From positions 1,762,501 through 1,826,500 of the forward strand of contig NZ_CP119967.1 in the NCBI RefSeq assembly GCF_029543085.1: 64,000 nucleotides of DNA, read 5' to 3'. Positions 8,077 through 19,600 of this stretch are shown here, in pieces. Both the position numbers and the translations under genes were made by a program. Each line of letters begins with the position of its first letter. Positions within the stretch are counted from its first letter, which is position 1. This stretch comes from Pseudomonas sp. A34-9. GTDB taxonomy: Bacteria; Pseudomonadota; Gammaproteobacteria; Pseudomonadales; Pseudomonadaceae. The notes under the pieces are model-generated. The model had not been told where the DNA came from. It saw nothing but the letters and a program-made list of their open reading frames with translations, and did no database searches.

Positions 8077-9438
8077 CTAGCGCTCGCGCATCGCCTCAGT
8101 CCGGGCTTTCAGCACGGGTTTGAGCAAGTAATCCAGAACACTTTTCTCCCCGGTAATAATGTCCACCGTCGCCACCATCCCCGGAATGATCAGCAACGGT
8201 TTCACATCCCCGCCCAGATGGTTTTTATCGGTGCGCACCTGAATCAGGTAGAAACTGTTGCCCTTGTCATCGGTAATCGTGTCGGCGCCGATCAATTCAA
8301 GCTTGGCGCTCAGACCGCCGTAAATCGTGTAGTCGTAAGCGCTGAACTTGACCATGGCTTTCTGGCCTGGATGCAAAAACGCGACGTCCTGCGGGCGCAC
8401 CTTGGCTTCGATCAGCAGGTTGTCTTCCAGCGGTACGATTTCGACCATGTCACTGCCCGGCTGAACCACGCCGCCGATGGTGTTGACCTTCAATTGCTTG
8501 ATCACCCCATGCACCGGTGACGTCACGGTGGTACGGGTCACGCGGTCGTCGATGGCGATGCTGGTGGCGGTGATTTTCGACAGGTCGGTGCGTTTCTCAT
8601 TCAGCTCTTTGGCCGCCTCGGAACGGAAGGTCTGTTCCGACTCGTCGATCTTGCTGCGGATCTCGGCAATCGCCGATTCGGCGCGGGGAATCGCCAGGGT
8701 CGTGGCATTCAGCGAACCACGGATTTCCACGGCGCTGCGCTTGAGCCGCAGGATTTCCACGGGGGACACCGCGCCGGTCTTCACCAGCGGTTCGGACATG
8801 TTCATCTCTTGTTGCAGCAGCGCCAGGCTGGAACTGAACTGGCCTTGCTTGGAGCGAAACTCGGCGAGTTCCTGGGTTTTCTGCCGCAGTTGTTCGCTGA
8901 GCGTGCGCTGTTCGCTGGCCAACCGGCGCTGACGTTGTTCGTACAGCGAACGCTCGTCTTCGGCGACTTGCGGCGCCTTGGCGATGACCTCATCAGAGAG
9001 CTTGAACGGCCGCCCCTCGGCCTCCGCCGACAGCCGTTCGACCTGCGCGGTCAATGCATAACGATCGGCCTCGCTTTCCCCTTTGTTCGAGCGAAAGCGC
9101 GTGTCATCCAGCCGCAGCAGGGTATCGCCCTTGTTCACCATTTGCCCTTCACGGACGAAGATCTCGGTGACGATGCCGCCTTCAAGGTTCTGGATCACCT
9201 GAACCTTGCTCGACGGAATCGCCTTGCCTTCACCCATGGTCACTTCTTCGAGTACGGCGAACTTGGCCCAGACCACCGCACTGATCAGCAGTGCTGCCGC
9301 CAGCCACACGGTGATGCGTGACCAGCGCGGCGAATCCTGTAACGAAGCGCCGGCGGTTTCCGGCATGAACTCGGCTTCGGCGCTTTTGCCGAAACTGTCG
9401 AAGTAGCCGCGATCTTTGCTATCGGAGGAAGCAGACAT
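8077..9438 (-). CDS. HlyD-family type I secretion membrane fusion protein (LapC-like)
   Basis: A 453-residue periplasmic adaptor of a type I secretion system. It has a short cytoplasmic N-terminus, one membrane helix (VWLAAALLISAVVWAKFAVL, about residues 45-65), a lipoyl half (IQNLEGGIVTEIFVREGQMV), long coiled coils over the middle 200 residues and the C-terminal HlyD signature region (TTVTSPVHGVIKQLKV). The start is the ATG at 9438 with AGGAG upstream. The gene follows the ABC exporter gene by 10 bases. With the TolC-type gene and the divergent giant adhesin gene it forms a complete LapBCE-like export set. Confidence 0.92.
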   Translation of the reverse strand: MSASSDSKDRGYFDSFGKSAEAEFMPETAGASLQDSPRWSRITVWLAAALLISAVVWAKFAVLEEVTMGEGKAIPSSKVQVIQNLEGGIVTEIFVREGQMVNKGDTLLRLDDTRFRSNKGESEADRYALTAQVERLSAEAEGRPFKLSDEVIAKAPQVAEDERSLYEQRQRRLASEQRTLSEQLRQKTQELAEFRSKQGQFSSSLALLQQEMNMSEPLVKTGAVSPVEILRLKRSAVEIRGSLNATTLAIPRAESAIAEIRSKIDESEQTFRSEAAKELNEKRTDLSKITATSIAIDDRVTRTTVTSPVHGVIKQLKVNTIGGVVQPGSDMVEIVPLEDNLLIEAKVRPQDVAFLHPGQKAMVKFSAYDYTIYGGLSAKLELIGADTITDDKGNSFYLIQVRTDKNHLGGDVKPLLIIPGMVATVDIITGEKSVLDYLLKPVLKARTEAMRER

Positions 9439-9448
9439 GGGGCAACTC

Positions 9449-11608
9449 CTAGACCGCCGCCGAGCCGACACGGCCCTTGCGCAGTGCATCGATGACCGCT
9501 TCTTTCGGACCGTCAGCGACGACCCGGCCGTTGTCCAGCACCAGCAACCGGTCCACCAGGCTCAGCATCGAGGTGCGGTGGGTGACCAGCAGCAAGGTTT
9601 TGCCTTGCACCCAGCCGTGGAGCTTCTGCCGCAGTTGGTCTTCGCTGCTGTTGTCCATGGCGCTGGTAGGTTCGTCGAGCAGCATGATCGGTGGATCGAG
9701 CAACAGCGAGCGCGCCAGCAATACCGCCTGACGCTGGCCGCCGGAGAGCAATTGACCACGCTCGCCCACCGGCCGGTCGAAGCCTTGCGGATGCTGACGG
9801 GCAAGTTCGGTAACGCCCGTCAGTTCGGCCACTTCAAGCATTCGCGAATCGCTGATGTAACGTGCGCCGAGCGTCAGGTTGTCGCGCAAACTGCCGGCCA
9901 GCAACGGCAGATCGTGGGCGACGTAACCGATCTGCTGGCGCAGGTCGGCGACGTCGAGTTGGCGCAGGTCGAGGCCGTCGAGCAACAGTTGGCCCTCCTC
10001 GGGTTCATAGAAGCCCATCACCAATCGCGCCAACGTGCTTTTGCCTGAACCGCTGCGGCCGATGATGCCGACCCGTTCGCCGGGTTTCAGGCTGAAGCTG
10101 ACATTGCTCAGCGCCGGCGCATTCTGGCCGTTGTAATGAAAGGTCACGCCGCTGACGTCCAGCGCGCCTTGCAATTGCGTGCGCTCCAGCGGCCGCTGTT
10201 TGCCGTCACGCTCTTGCGGCAGGGCCATCAGCGCATCGGTGCTTTTCATGGTCAGTTGCGCCTGCTGATAGCGGGTAATCAGCCCGGCGATCTGTCCCAG
10301 CGGCGCAAGCACGCGACTGCCGAGCATGTAACTGGCGACCAGCGCACCGACGCTGAGGTTGCCGGCGATGATGCTGTAGACCCCGGCGACAATCGTCGCC
10401 ATCCCCGAGAATTGTTGAATGAACAGTGTGCCGTTGGTGGCCAGCGCCGAGAGATTGCGCGCATGGCTGTCGAGGCGGGTGAGGGCGCCGTGGGTGCTTT
10501 CCCATTTGTGCTGGCGCTCGCTCTCGGCGCTGCAAGCCTTGAGGGTTTCCAGGCCGCCAAGGGTTTCGATCAGCACCGCCTGACGTTCGGCGCCAAGGCT
10601 CAGGCTCTTTTGCACGGTGTCGCGCAAACGCACCTGTATCGCCAGGGCAAACATGATCGTGATCGGAAATGCCAGCAGCGGAATCACCACCAGCCAGCCG
10701 CCGAGCAGGCCGATCACTGCCAGCATCAGCACCACGAAGGGCAGGTCGATCAGGCTGGTCAGGGTTACTGCCGTGAGGAATTCGCGCAGGCCCTGGAAGT
10801 CATGAATGCTCTGGGCAAAACCGCCAATGGTTGCCGGCCGTGCCTTCATCGACATGCCGGTGATGCGTTCGAACAACGTCGCGGAAAGGATCACATCGGT
10901 TTTCTTGCCAGCAGTGTCGAGCAGGTGCGCGCGGACCACCCGCAGGACCAATTCAAACCCGGTGCCTATCAGCAATCCGATCGACAGCACCCACAGGGTC
11001 GACGTGGCCTGATTCGGCACCACGCGGTCGTAGGTCTGCATGACGAACAGCGGCACCATCAGGCCCAACAGGTTGATCAGGAAACTGGCGAGAATCGCAT
11101 CGCTGTACAGCCATTTCGACAGCTTCAGGGTATCGCGAAACCACGCGTGCACCCGTGGCACCAGTGGTGAGCGAAGGTCTTCGAGTTCGTGGCGTGGCCG
11201 GGCGAACAAGGCCTGGCCGCTGTAGTGTTCGGTGAGTTCTTCGCGGCTGACCCATTGCTCGCCGCCGTCGGCTTCGCTGGGCAGGATCAGCGCTTTGCCG
11301 TCGTCGCCGAAGCGCCGCAACACGGCGGTGCGACCGTCATTGAGCAGCAGCAGAATCGGCAGGTTGAGCGGGGAGATGTCTTTCAGCTCGCGGCGCAAAA
11401 TGCGCGCCTGTAACCCGGCCCGGGCTGCGGCGCGGGGCAGCAGGTCCAGACTCAGGCGCTGTTTGTTGAGGGGCAGCCCGGCACTCAGGCTGGCGCGACT
11501 GACCGTCGCGCCATGCAGTTTGCAGAGGATCAACAGACCGTCGAGTAACGGATCATCGAAGCTCAGCCGCGGATCGACCCCGGAATGGCCGGGTTCCATG
11601 CTGGTCAT
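9449..11608 (-). CDS. Type I secretion ABC transporter (LapB-like)
   Basis: A 719-residue fused exporter of the inner membrane. An N-terminal C39-like domain (about residues 10-135) lacks the DCG cysteine motif of true C39 peptidases, so it is a non-cutting substrate-docking domain as in LapB. The six-helix membrane domain follows (about 150-430). The nucleotide-binding domain has Walker A GRSGSGKST near 513, signature LSGGQRQ near 620 and Walker B IMLLDEP near 640. The ATG at 11608 is used because GGAG lies eight bases upstream. Its neighbours point to the adhesin at 13673 as substrate. Confidence 0.93.
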   Translation of the reverse strand: MTSMEPGHSGVDPRLSFDDPLLDGLLILCKLHGATVSRASLSAGLPLNKQRLSLDLLPRAAARAGLQARILRRELKDISPLNLPILLLLNDGRTAVLRRFGDDGKALILPSEADGGEQWVSREELTEHYSGQALFARPRHELEDLRSPLVPRVHAWFRDTLKLSKWLYSDAILASFLINLLGLMVPLFVMQTYDRVVPNQATSTLWVLSIGLLIGTGFELVLRVVRAHLLDTAGKKTDVILSATLFERITGMSMKARPATIGGFAQSIHDFQGLREFLTAVTLTSLIDLPFVVLMLAVIGLLGGWLVVIPLLAFPITIMFALAIQVRLRDTVQKSLSLGAERQAVLIETLGGLETLKACSAESERQHKWESTHGALTRLDSHARNLSALATNGTLFIQQFSGMATIVAGVYSIIAGNLSVGALVASYMLGSRVLAPLGQIAGLITRYQQAQLTMKSTDALMALPQERDGKQRPLERTQLQGALDVSGVTFHYNGQNAPALSNVSFSLKPGERVGIIGRSGSGKSTLARLVMGFYEPEEGQLLLDGLDLRQLDVADLRQQIGYVAHDLPLLAGSLRDNLTLGARYISDSRMLEVAELTGVTELARQHPQGFDRPVGERGQLLSGGQRQAVLLARSLLLDPPIMLLDEPTSAMDNSSEDQLRQKLHGWVQGKTLLLVTHRTSMLSLVDRLLVLDNGRVVADGPKEAVIDALRKGRVGSAAV

Positions 11609-11687
11609 ATTGATCGCTCCCGTGAAACGGTGGCACTGGCTACAAAAAACTGAACGGAACGCTTGATCGTCTATCACCCCAATCACG

Positions 11688-11772
11688 TGTAGGAGCTGCC
11701 GCAGGCTGCGATCTTTTGATCTTGATCGTAAAAAACAACGTCAAAAGATCGCAGCCTGCGGCAGCTCCTACA
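11688..11772. repeat. REP-type hairpin, TGTAGGAGCTGCC family, 32-bp arms
   Basis: TGTAGGAGCTGCCGCAGGCT... (11688-11719) and its reverse complement (11741-11772) form a perfect 32-bp stem. It lies between the TolC-type gene and the ABC gene and could lower readthrough from one to the other. The same family occurs at 35824, 37662, 43647, 44366 and 63239. Confidence 0.85.
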
Positions 11773-11781
11773 GGGAGTTGG

Positions 11782-13140
11782 TTATTTCAGTTCCGGCAGG
11801 CGCGCCTCGTTTTTCACTTCGGTCGCGGCGATTGCATCGGCCGGCAGCACCACCCTTTGTTTGCTCAGCAACTGGCCCATGTTGGCCAGCACGCGGTACA
11901 TCGAATATTCCTCGGTGTAGCGGATTTCGGTGTAGCGACGATTGGCGTTGTAGAGCTCGTTTTCACTGTCGAGCAAGTCGAGCAGCGTGCGTTGGCCGAG
12001 GCCGAACTGATCCTGATACGCGGCGCGTACACGCTTGGTGGTTTCGGCGTATTCGCGGGCGGTCGGGGTCTGTTTCTTCGCGTTGACCATGGCGTTCCAG
12101 GCCAGGTGAATGTTCTCGTTGAGCTGACGCAGGGCGTTGTTGCGGATGTCCATCGCCTGGTTGATCTGGTGCGCATCGGAGGCCAGTCGCGCCTTGTCGC
12201 TGCCACCGCGAAACAGGTTGTAGTTCATCACCACACCCACACGCCATTCGTTGTCGTGGCCTTCATCGCCCTGCACGTTGTTGTTCGCGCCGACGGCCGC
12301 TTCAGCATCGAAGCGTGGATAGAACGGCGACTTGGCGACTTCGTACTGACTCTCGGCCGATTGCACATCCGCCTGCGCGGATTTCAGGTACGGGTTGTTT
12401 TCGACCATGCTCTGCTGGGCTTCCGGCAGGGTGGCGGGCAATTCACCACGGGTCGAGGCAGGCGCTTCCAGCTCATCGGGCATGCGCCCGACCACGCTGT
12501 AGAAGTTCGACTCGGCGTCGGCCAGATCGACTTCAGCGGTGTCGAGGTTGTTTTGCGCCAGCGCTTTACGCGCAACCGATTGATCGGAGTCGGCGGTGCT
12601 GCCGACGCCGCGCTCGGTGCGCAGGCCGATCTGATCGTTGACGCGCAAGTGCGCTTGCAGGTTGTTGCGGGCCAGCGTCACCAGCTCGCGGCGCTTGAGC
12701 ACTTCGAGGTAGACCTCGATGGTGCGCAGGGCCAGATCCTGAGCAGTGCCTTGCGCATAGTACGCGCGCGAATTGGACACGCCTTTGGTGCGCTCGACTT
12801 CGTTGGCAGTGTTGAAACCGTCAAACAGCATCTGCCGCAGACGCAGCTCTGACTGGGTGTAATTGAGGATTTCGGTGTGGTGATTACCGAAGGCCCGGGT
12901 GTTGGTGTTGTCGCTGTAGCCACGGCCATACGCGGCGTTCAAATCGACGGACGGATAGAAGCCGCCCTTGGCGACTTTGACTTGTTCATCAGCCGCCAGG
13001 CGCGCATCCACGCGCGAAGCCAGTTCCGGGTGAGTGGCGATGGTGCTTTGGATGGCCTCGGTGAGGTTCATGGCCTGGGCTTGAGAAGTGCAAGCCATGG
13101 CCAGCAAAACCGCGCTGCAGAGGGGGGTTAGAACGCGCAT
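11782..13140 (-). CDS. TolC-family outer membrane protein of the adhesin exporter (LapE-like)
   Basis: A 452-residue outer-membrane factor. A signal peptide (MRVLTPLCSAVLLAMACTSQAQA, cut after about residue 23) precedes two internally similar alpha-barrel halves. Typical TolC-type segments are NLTEAIQSTIATHPEL, SNFYSVVGRMP and LNENIHLAWNAMVNAKKQ followed by LGQRTLLDLLDSENELYNA. The ATG at 13140 is chosen for the signal peptide and an AGGGAG upstream; a long in-frame extension to 13389 is not believed. It is the first gene of the minus-strand secretion series and is divergent from the adhesin gene. Confidence 0.92.
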   Translation of the reverse strand: MRVLTPLCSAVLLAMACTSQAQAMNLTEAIQSTIATHPELASRVDARLAADEQVKVAKGGFYPSVDLNAAYGRGYSDNTNTRAFGNHHTEILNYTQSELRLRQMLFDGFNTANEVERTKGVSNSRAYYAQGTAQDLALRTIEVYLEVLKRRELVTLARNNLQAHLRVNDQIGLRTERGVGSTADSDQSVARKALAQNNLDTAEVDLADAESNFYSVVGRMPDELEAPASTRGELPATLPEAQQSMVENNPYLKSAQADVQSAESQYEVAKSPFYPRFDAEAAVGANNNVQGDEGHDNEWRVGVVMNYNLFRGGSDKARLASDAHQINQAMDIRNNALRQLNENIHLAWNAMVNAKKQTPTAREYAETTKRVRAAYQDQFGLGQRTLLDLLDSENELYNANRRYTEIRYTEEYSMYRVLANMGQLLSKQRVVLPADAIAATEVKNEARLPELK

Positions 13141-13672
13141 GGGTGCATCTCCCTGAGTCCTGATGGTGTGTAACTGTCGCCAAATATTTGACGATATTTT
13201 TAGGTGTAGGCGTTTCACTCTTGTAACAACAGAGCTAAGAACATCCTGAAGCGTAGCTAAGAAAAAATTTTCATAAGGCTTATGCCGAAAAAAACTTATG
13301 CGCTTTGTAAAAAGCGGCACATTGTTCAGCATGAAAGCCTTTGTTTTATGCGCTTTAGGGAGTGCAAGAAGGCTTGAGGAAAGTTCCACTCACTTTGCGA
13401 CATACGGCGAAGTACTGCTGAAGGGGAGGGACGCGTAGCGGCTGATGAGCGACAGATTTTTGTCACTCGGGTGATTCACCACCGTTACGTAGCGTTAGTG
13501 GGTTTGTTGCCTTGATCAGGGTTCGCAAGTGCTTGATCGCACTGAAGTTTCCCTAAGGCGTCACCCGCGAAACGAACTGTCGAAGGTGCGAGCGTCGCCT
13601 CCGACAACCCGATTGAGCCATGGGCTGCTTCGCTTACCAGTGCCGACGGTGGTCGGCAGCGGAGGATTTCAC
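13141..13672. promoter_or_regulatory. 532-bp divergent control region between TolC-type and adhesin genes
   Basis: No gene is seen here. The left half is AT-rich and contains the palindrome CATAAGGCTTATG (13272-13284). It also has an 11-base direct repeat TTATGCGCTTT at 13296-13306 and 13346-13356, exactly 50 bases apart. The right half is GC-rich and probably a long 5' leader of the adhesin mRNA, ending with GGAGG at 13661. No clear sigma-70 promoter could be fixed by eye. Confidence 0.4.
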
Positions 13673-16600
13673 ATGGCAACGCTCATCGGTACAGTCACTA
13701 AAGTCATTGGCCAGGTTTTCGCTCAGTCACCCGATGGCACCAAACGCGCACTGGTTGAGGGGGATCGTCTGTTTGCCGGCGATCAACTGATCACCGGCGC
13801 AGAAGGCGCCGTCGCCGTTCATCTGCAAAACGGCCAGGAGCTGACCCTGGGGCGCGACAGCAGCCTGACCATGACCGGCCAGTTGCTGGCCGATCAGGCC
13901 GCCCACGTGAATGCACCGGAAGCCTTGACCCCAAGCGAAGCGCAACTGACGGACGTTGAGCAGATCCAGAAAGCCATCGCCGCCGGTGACGACCCGACTA
14001 AAAACGCCGAAGCCACTGCCGCCGGCCCGAATGCCCCGGGCGGTGCGCCGGGTGAGCTGGGTGGTGGTCACAGTTTCGTCTTGCTGACGGAAGTCGGCGG
14101 CCGGGTCGATCCGATCATCGGTTTTCCTACTGCCGGGTTCGGCGGTATTCCCGAATTCCCCGAAGAGCGCCACAACGCCGTGATTGATAACGGCAATGAC
14201 ACCCCGGCAATCGTGGTGCCGCCACCGGTCAACAATCCGGTAACCCTCACCGGCCTGGCCGTGCCCGGTGGCGAGCTGAATCTCAATGAAGCCAATTTGC
14301 CTGACGGCTCGGCCGCCAATCCAGGCGCGCTCACCCAAAGCGGCAGCTTCACCGTGTCGGCACCGGATGGTCTGACCAGCCTGAGCATCGGCGGCATCAA
14401 CGTTATCGTTGGCGGTGTGCCGATCGGCTTCCCGCAATCGATCACCTCGCAACTGGGCAACACCCTGACCATCACCGGGTACAACCCGGCGACTGGCGTT
14501 GTCAGCTACAGCTACACCCTCAATGGCAACGAAAGCCATGCGGCCGGCGACGGTGCCAACAATCTCAGCGAACAGTTCACCGTGATTGCCGGCGACAGCA
14601 ATGGCGACACGGCGACCGGCACGCTCGACGTCAACATCACCGACGACGTACCGAAAGCGTTTGACGACAGCAATGGCACAGCGTCTGAAACTCAACTGAC
14701 GCTGACCGGCAACGTCCTGACCAATGACGTGCAAGGCGCCGACCGCGTGCCTGGCGGGCCCGTAACCCCGGGCACGTTCACCGGCACTTACGGCACCTTG
14801 GTGCTGAATGCCAATGGCACTTACACCTACACTCTGAACACCAACGATGCCGACTTCAAAAACCTCCACGGCGGCGGCAATGGCACGGAAACCTTTGCCT
14901 ACACCCTCACCGACTCCGACGGTGATACCAGCACGGCGAATCTGGTTTTGCAGATCCACAACAATGACGATCCGGTGGTCATCAATGGCCTGAACGTCGA
15001 AGGCGGAGAGTTGACGGTCTACGAGAAAAATCTCAGTGACGGCAGCACACCGGATGCCGCCGCGCTGACCCAAAACGGCACGTTCACCATCACCGCACTG
15101 GATGGCGTCACCACGTTGACCGTGGGCGGCATCGCCGTGGTCACCAACGGCGTGGCTGCAGGCTTCCCGCAATCGGTCACCACCCCGCTGGGCAGCACAC
15201 TCACCATCACCGGTTTCAACGCCACCACCGGCGTGGTCAGCTACAGCTACACCCTGGTCGACAACGAAGCGCACCCAACCGCCAACGGTGCGAACAATCT
15301 GCCTGAGCAGTTCGCCGTCACCGTGGTCGATGACAACGGCACCACTGCCAATGCCACCCTTGACGTGAATATCGTCGACGACCTGCCAAAAGCGGTCGAT
15401 GACAGCAATCCATCGACGGCCTCTGAAACCTTGCTGACCTTGACCGGCAATGTCCTGACCAACGATGTGCAAGGTGCGGATCGCGTACCCAGCGGTCCCG
15501 TTACGCCCGGCACATTCACCGGGACTTACGGCACCTTGGTACTCAATGCCAACGGCACGTACACCTACACGCTGAACACCACTGATGCCGACTTCAAAAA
15601 CCTCCACGGCGGCGGCAACGGCACGGAAACTTTCGCCTACACCATCACCGATTCCGATGGCGATACCAGCACCGCCAACCTCGTCCTGCAGATCCACAAC
15701 AATGACGATCCAGTGATCATCAATGGTCTGGATGTGAACGGTGGTGAACTCACTGTTTACGAGAAAAACCTCAGCGATGGCAGTGCACCGGACTCCACCG
15801 CGCTTACCCAAAGCGGCACGTTCACCATCACTGCTCTCGACGGCGTGACGACCCTGACCGTCGGCGGCATCGCTGTCGTCACCAACGGCGTGGCCGCCGG
15901 TTTCCCGCAGTCGGTCACCACGCCATTGGGCAGCACACTGACCATCACCGGTTTCAACGCCACCACTGGCGTGGTCAGTTACAGCTACACCCTGGTCGAC
16001 AACGAAGCGCACCCGAACGCCAACGGTGCGAACAATCTGCCTGAGCAATTCGCCGTTACCGTGGTCGATGACAACGGCACCACGGCCAACGCCACCCTCG
16101 ATGTGAACATCATCGACGACCTGCCAAAAGCGGTGGATGACAGCAACACCGGCACCGCATCGGAAACCTTGCTGACCCTGACCGGCAATGTCCTGACCAA
16201 CGATGTGCAAGGCGCCGACCGAGTACCCACCGGACCAGTGACCCCGGGCACCTTCACCGGGACTTACGGCACCTTGGTACTCAACGCCAACGGCACGTAC
16301 ACCTACACGCTGAACACCACTGATGCCGACTTCAAAAACCTCCACGGCGGCGGCAACGGCACGGAAACTTTCGCCTACACCATTACCGATTCCGACGGCG
16401 ATACCAGCACCGCCAACCTCGTCCTGCAGATCCACAACAACGACGATCCAGTGGTCATCAGCGGCCTCGACGTCAATGGCGGCGAACTGACCGTTTACGA
16501 GAAAAACCTCACTGACGGCAGCGCACCGGACTCCACTGCGCTGACTCAAAACGGCACGTTCACCATTACCGCTCTGGACGGCGTCACCACCCTGACCATT

Positions 16601-19600
16601 GGCGGCATCGCCGTCGTCACCAATGGCGTCGCCGCAGGCTTTCCGCAATCCGTGACCACGCCGCTCGGCAGTACGCTGACCATCACCGGTTTCAACGCCG
16701 CAACCGGCGTGGTCAGTTACAGCTACACGCTGGTCGACAACGAAGCGCATCCAACCGCCAACGGCGCGAACAATCTGCCAGAGCAGTTCGCCGTGACGGT
16801 GGTCGACGACAACGGCACCACGGCCAACGCGACGCTCGATGTGAACATCATCGACGACCTGCCAAAAGCCGTGGACGACAGCAACACCACCACCGCTTCG
16901 GAAAGCCAACTGACGCTGACCGGTAACGTGCTGACCAACGACGTGCAAGGCGCCGACCGAGTAACCACCGGCCCGGTCACCGCCGGTACATTCACCGGGA
17001 CTTACGGCACGCTGGTGCTGAACGCCAACGGCACCTACACCTACACGCTGAACACCAACGATGCCGACTTCAAAAACCTCCACGGCGGCGGCAACGGCAC
17101 GGAAACCTTCACCTACACCATCACCGATTCCGACGGCGACACCAGCACCGCCAACCTCGTCTTGCAGATCCACAACAACGACGATCCGGTGATCCTCAAT
17201 GGCCTGGATGTGAACGGGGGCGAACTCACCGTCTACGAGAAAAACCTCAGTGACGGCACCAGCCCTGACACGCCGGCCCTGACCCAAAGCGGCACGTTCA
17301 CCGTCACCGCTCTGGATGGTCTGCAAACCCTGAGTGTGGGCGGCATCAACGTGGTCACCGGCGGCGTCGCCGCAGGGTTCCCGCAATCGGTGACCACGCC
17401 ATTGGGCAGCACGTTGACCATTACCGGTTACAACCCTGCCACGGGTGTGGTCAGTTACAGCTACACCCTGGTCGACAACGAGACTCACCCGAACGCCAAC
17501 GGCGCCAACAGCATCACCGAGAACTTCAACGTCGTCGCCACCGACACTGATGGCAGCACGGCCAGCGGCCAGATCAACGTCAACATCGTCGATGATTTGC
17601 CAAGCGCCCATCCTGACGCCGCATCGGTGGCGGAGGGCGGCACCGTCAGTGGCAACGTGCTGGACAACGACATTGGTGGCGCCGATGGCCCGGCCGTAAC
17701 CGGCGCAGTGGTCGGCGTGCGCGCCGGCGCCGATACATCAACGTCGGCCATTGGCGGCCTCAACAGCAACATCAATGGCACCTACGGTTACCTGACCCTG
17801 GACGCCAATGGCAACGCCGTTTACCACAGCAATCCCAACGCCGTGAGCGGTCCGGGCGCGGTGGATGTGTTCACCTATACCGTGCGCGATTCCGACGGTG
17901 ATGAAAGCACCACCACCATCACCATCGATGTCGCCAACAGCAAACTGAACGCAACCAGCGACACCGACGTCACCGTTTACGAGAAAGCCCTCGACCTGAC
18001 CAAGGACGGTGCGGATCTGGCGCCCGGTACGGTCACCGGCAGCGACCCGACCAGCACCGGCGAAACTGCGTCTGGCACGCTGGTCGGCTCGGTCACCGGG
18101 GCCGTCGGTGCGATCAGTTACGCGCTGGTTGGCAGCGCCACCGGCAACTACGGGCAGATCGTCCTCAACCCCAACGGCACCTACACCTATACGCTGACAT
18201 CGCCGGCGACCACCACGCCGCATGCCGACGACGGTGCCAACACCCTGACCGAAACCTTCACCTATCAGGCCACCGACTCGCTGGGCAACGTGGTCACCAG
18301 CACCATTGTCGTCAGCATCGTCGATGACGTGCCGAAAGCGGTCAATGACAGCAACGCCAACACCGCTTCGGAAACTCAACTGACCCTGACCGGCAACGTG
18401 CTGACCAACGACGTGCAAGGTGCCGATGTCGTCGCGACCGGGCCGAATGCCGGCCCGATCACGCCCGCTACCCTTGTCGGTACTTACGGCACGTTGGTGC
18501 TCAACGCCAACGGCACTTACACCTACACGCTGAACCCCAACGACGCCGACTTCAAAAACCTGCACGGCGGTGGCAACGGCACCGAGACCTTCAGCTACAC
18601 CCTGACCGATGCCGACGGCGATACCAGCACCGCCAACCTGGTGCTGAACATCCACAACAATGACGATCCGGTGGTACTCAACGGCCTCGACGTCAACGGC
18701 GGCGAACTCACCGTCTACGAGAAAAACCTCAGCGACGGCACCAGCCCCGACACCCCGGCGCTGACCCAGAGCGGCACCTTCACCGTCACCGCCCTCGATG
18801 GCCTGCAAACCCTCACCGTCGGTGGCATTGCCGTAGTGACCAATGGCGTGGCCGCAGGCTTCCCGCAGTCGGTCGTCTCGCCGCTGGGCAGCACGTTCAC
18901 CATCACCGGTTACAACCCGGCGACCGGCGTGGTCAGCTACAGCTACACGTTGGTGGATAACGAAACCCACCCGAACGCCAACGGTGCCAACAGCATCACC
19001 GAGAACTTCAACGTGGTGGCCACCGACACCGACGGCAGCACCGCCAGCGGCCAGATCAACGTCAACATCATCGATGACCTGCCCACCGCCAAACCCGACA
19101 CCGGCTCGGTGGCGGAAGGCGGCACGGTCAATCTCAGCGTGCTCGGCAATGACGTCAGCGGTGCCGATGGCGCGGCCACGGTGGTCGGCGTGCGTGCCGG
19201 CAGCAACACCGGCACCTCGGCCATCGGTGGCCTCAACAGCAACATCAACGGCGCCTACGGTTACCTGACCCTGGACGCGGCGGGCAACGCCGTTTACCAC
19301 AGCAATCCGAACTCGGTGAGCCCACCCGGCGCTACCGACACCTTCACCTACACCATCCGCGACAGCGACGGCGATGAAAGCACTACCACCATCACGGTCA
19401 ATGTCGCCGACAGCAAACTGGTAGCCTCGGTCGATCAGGACGTGACGGTCTACGAGAAAGCTCTCGACCTGACCAAGGACGGCCAGGATCTGGCCCCCGG
19501 CACGGTCACCGGCAGCGATCCGAGCAATACCGGTGAAACTGCCACCGGCACACTGGTCGGCGCGGTCACTGGCGGCACGGGCGCGATCACTTACACCCTG

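Noticed and set aside
13529..13672. Upstream 48-codon extension of the adhesin gene
   Set aside because: The retention module begins at MATLIGTV (13673) with GGAGG in front; the extension has no family match.
13727..17611. 1294-codon open frame on the minus strand inside the adhesin gene
   Set aside because: It mirrors the repeat structure of the plus-strand adhesin and encodes a low-complexity Val/Gly/Asp-rich product; it exists because GC-rich repeats lack stops in that frame.
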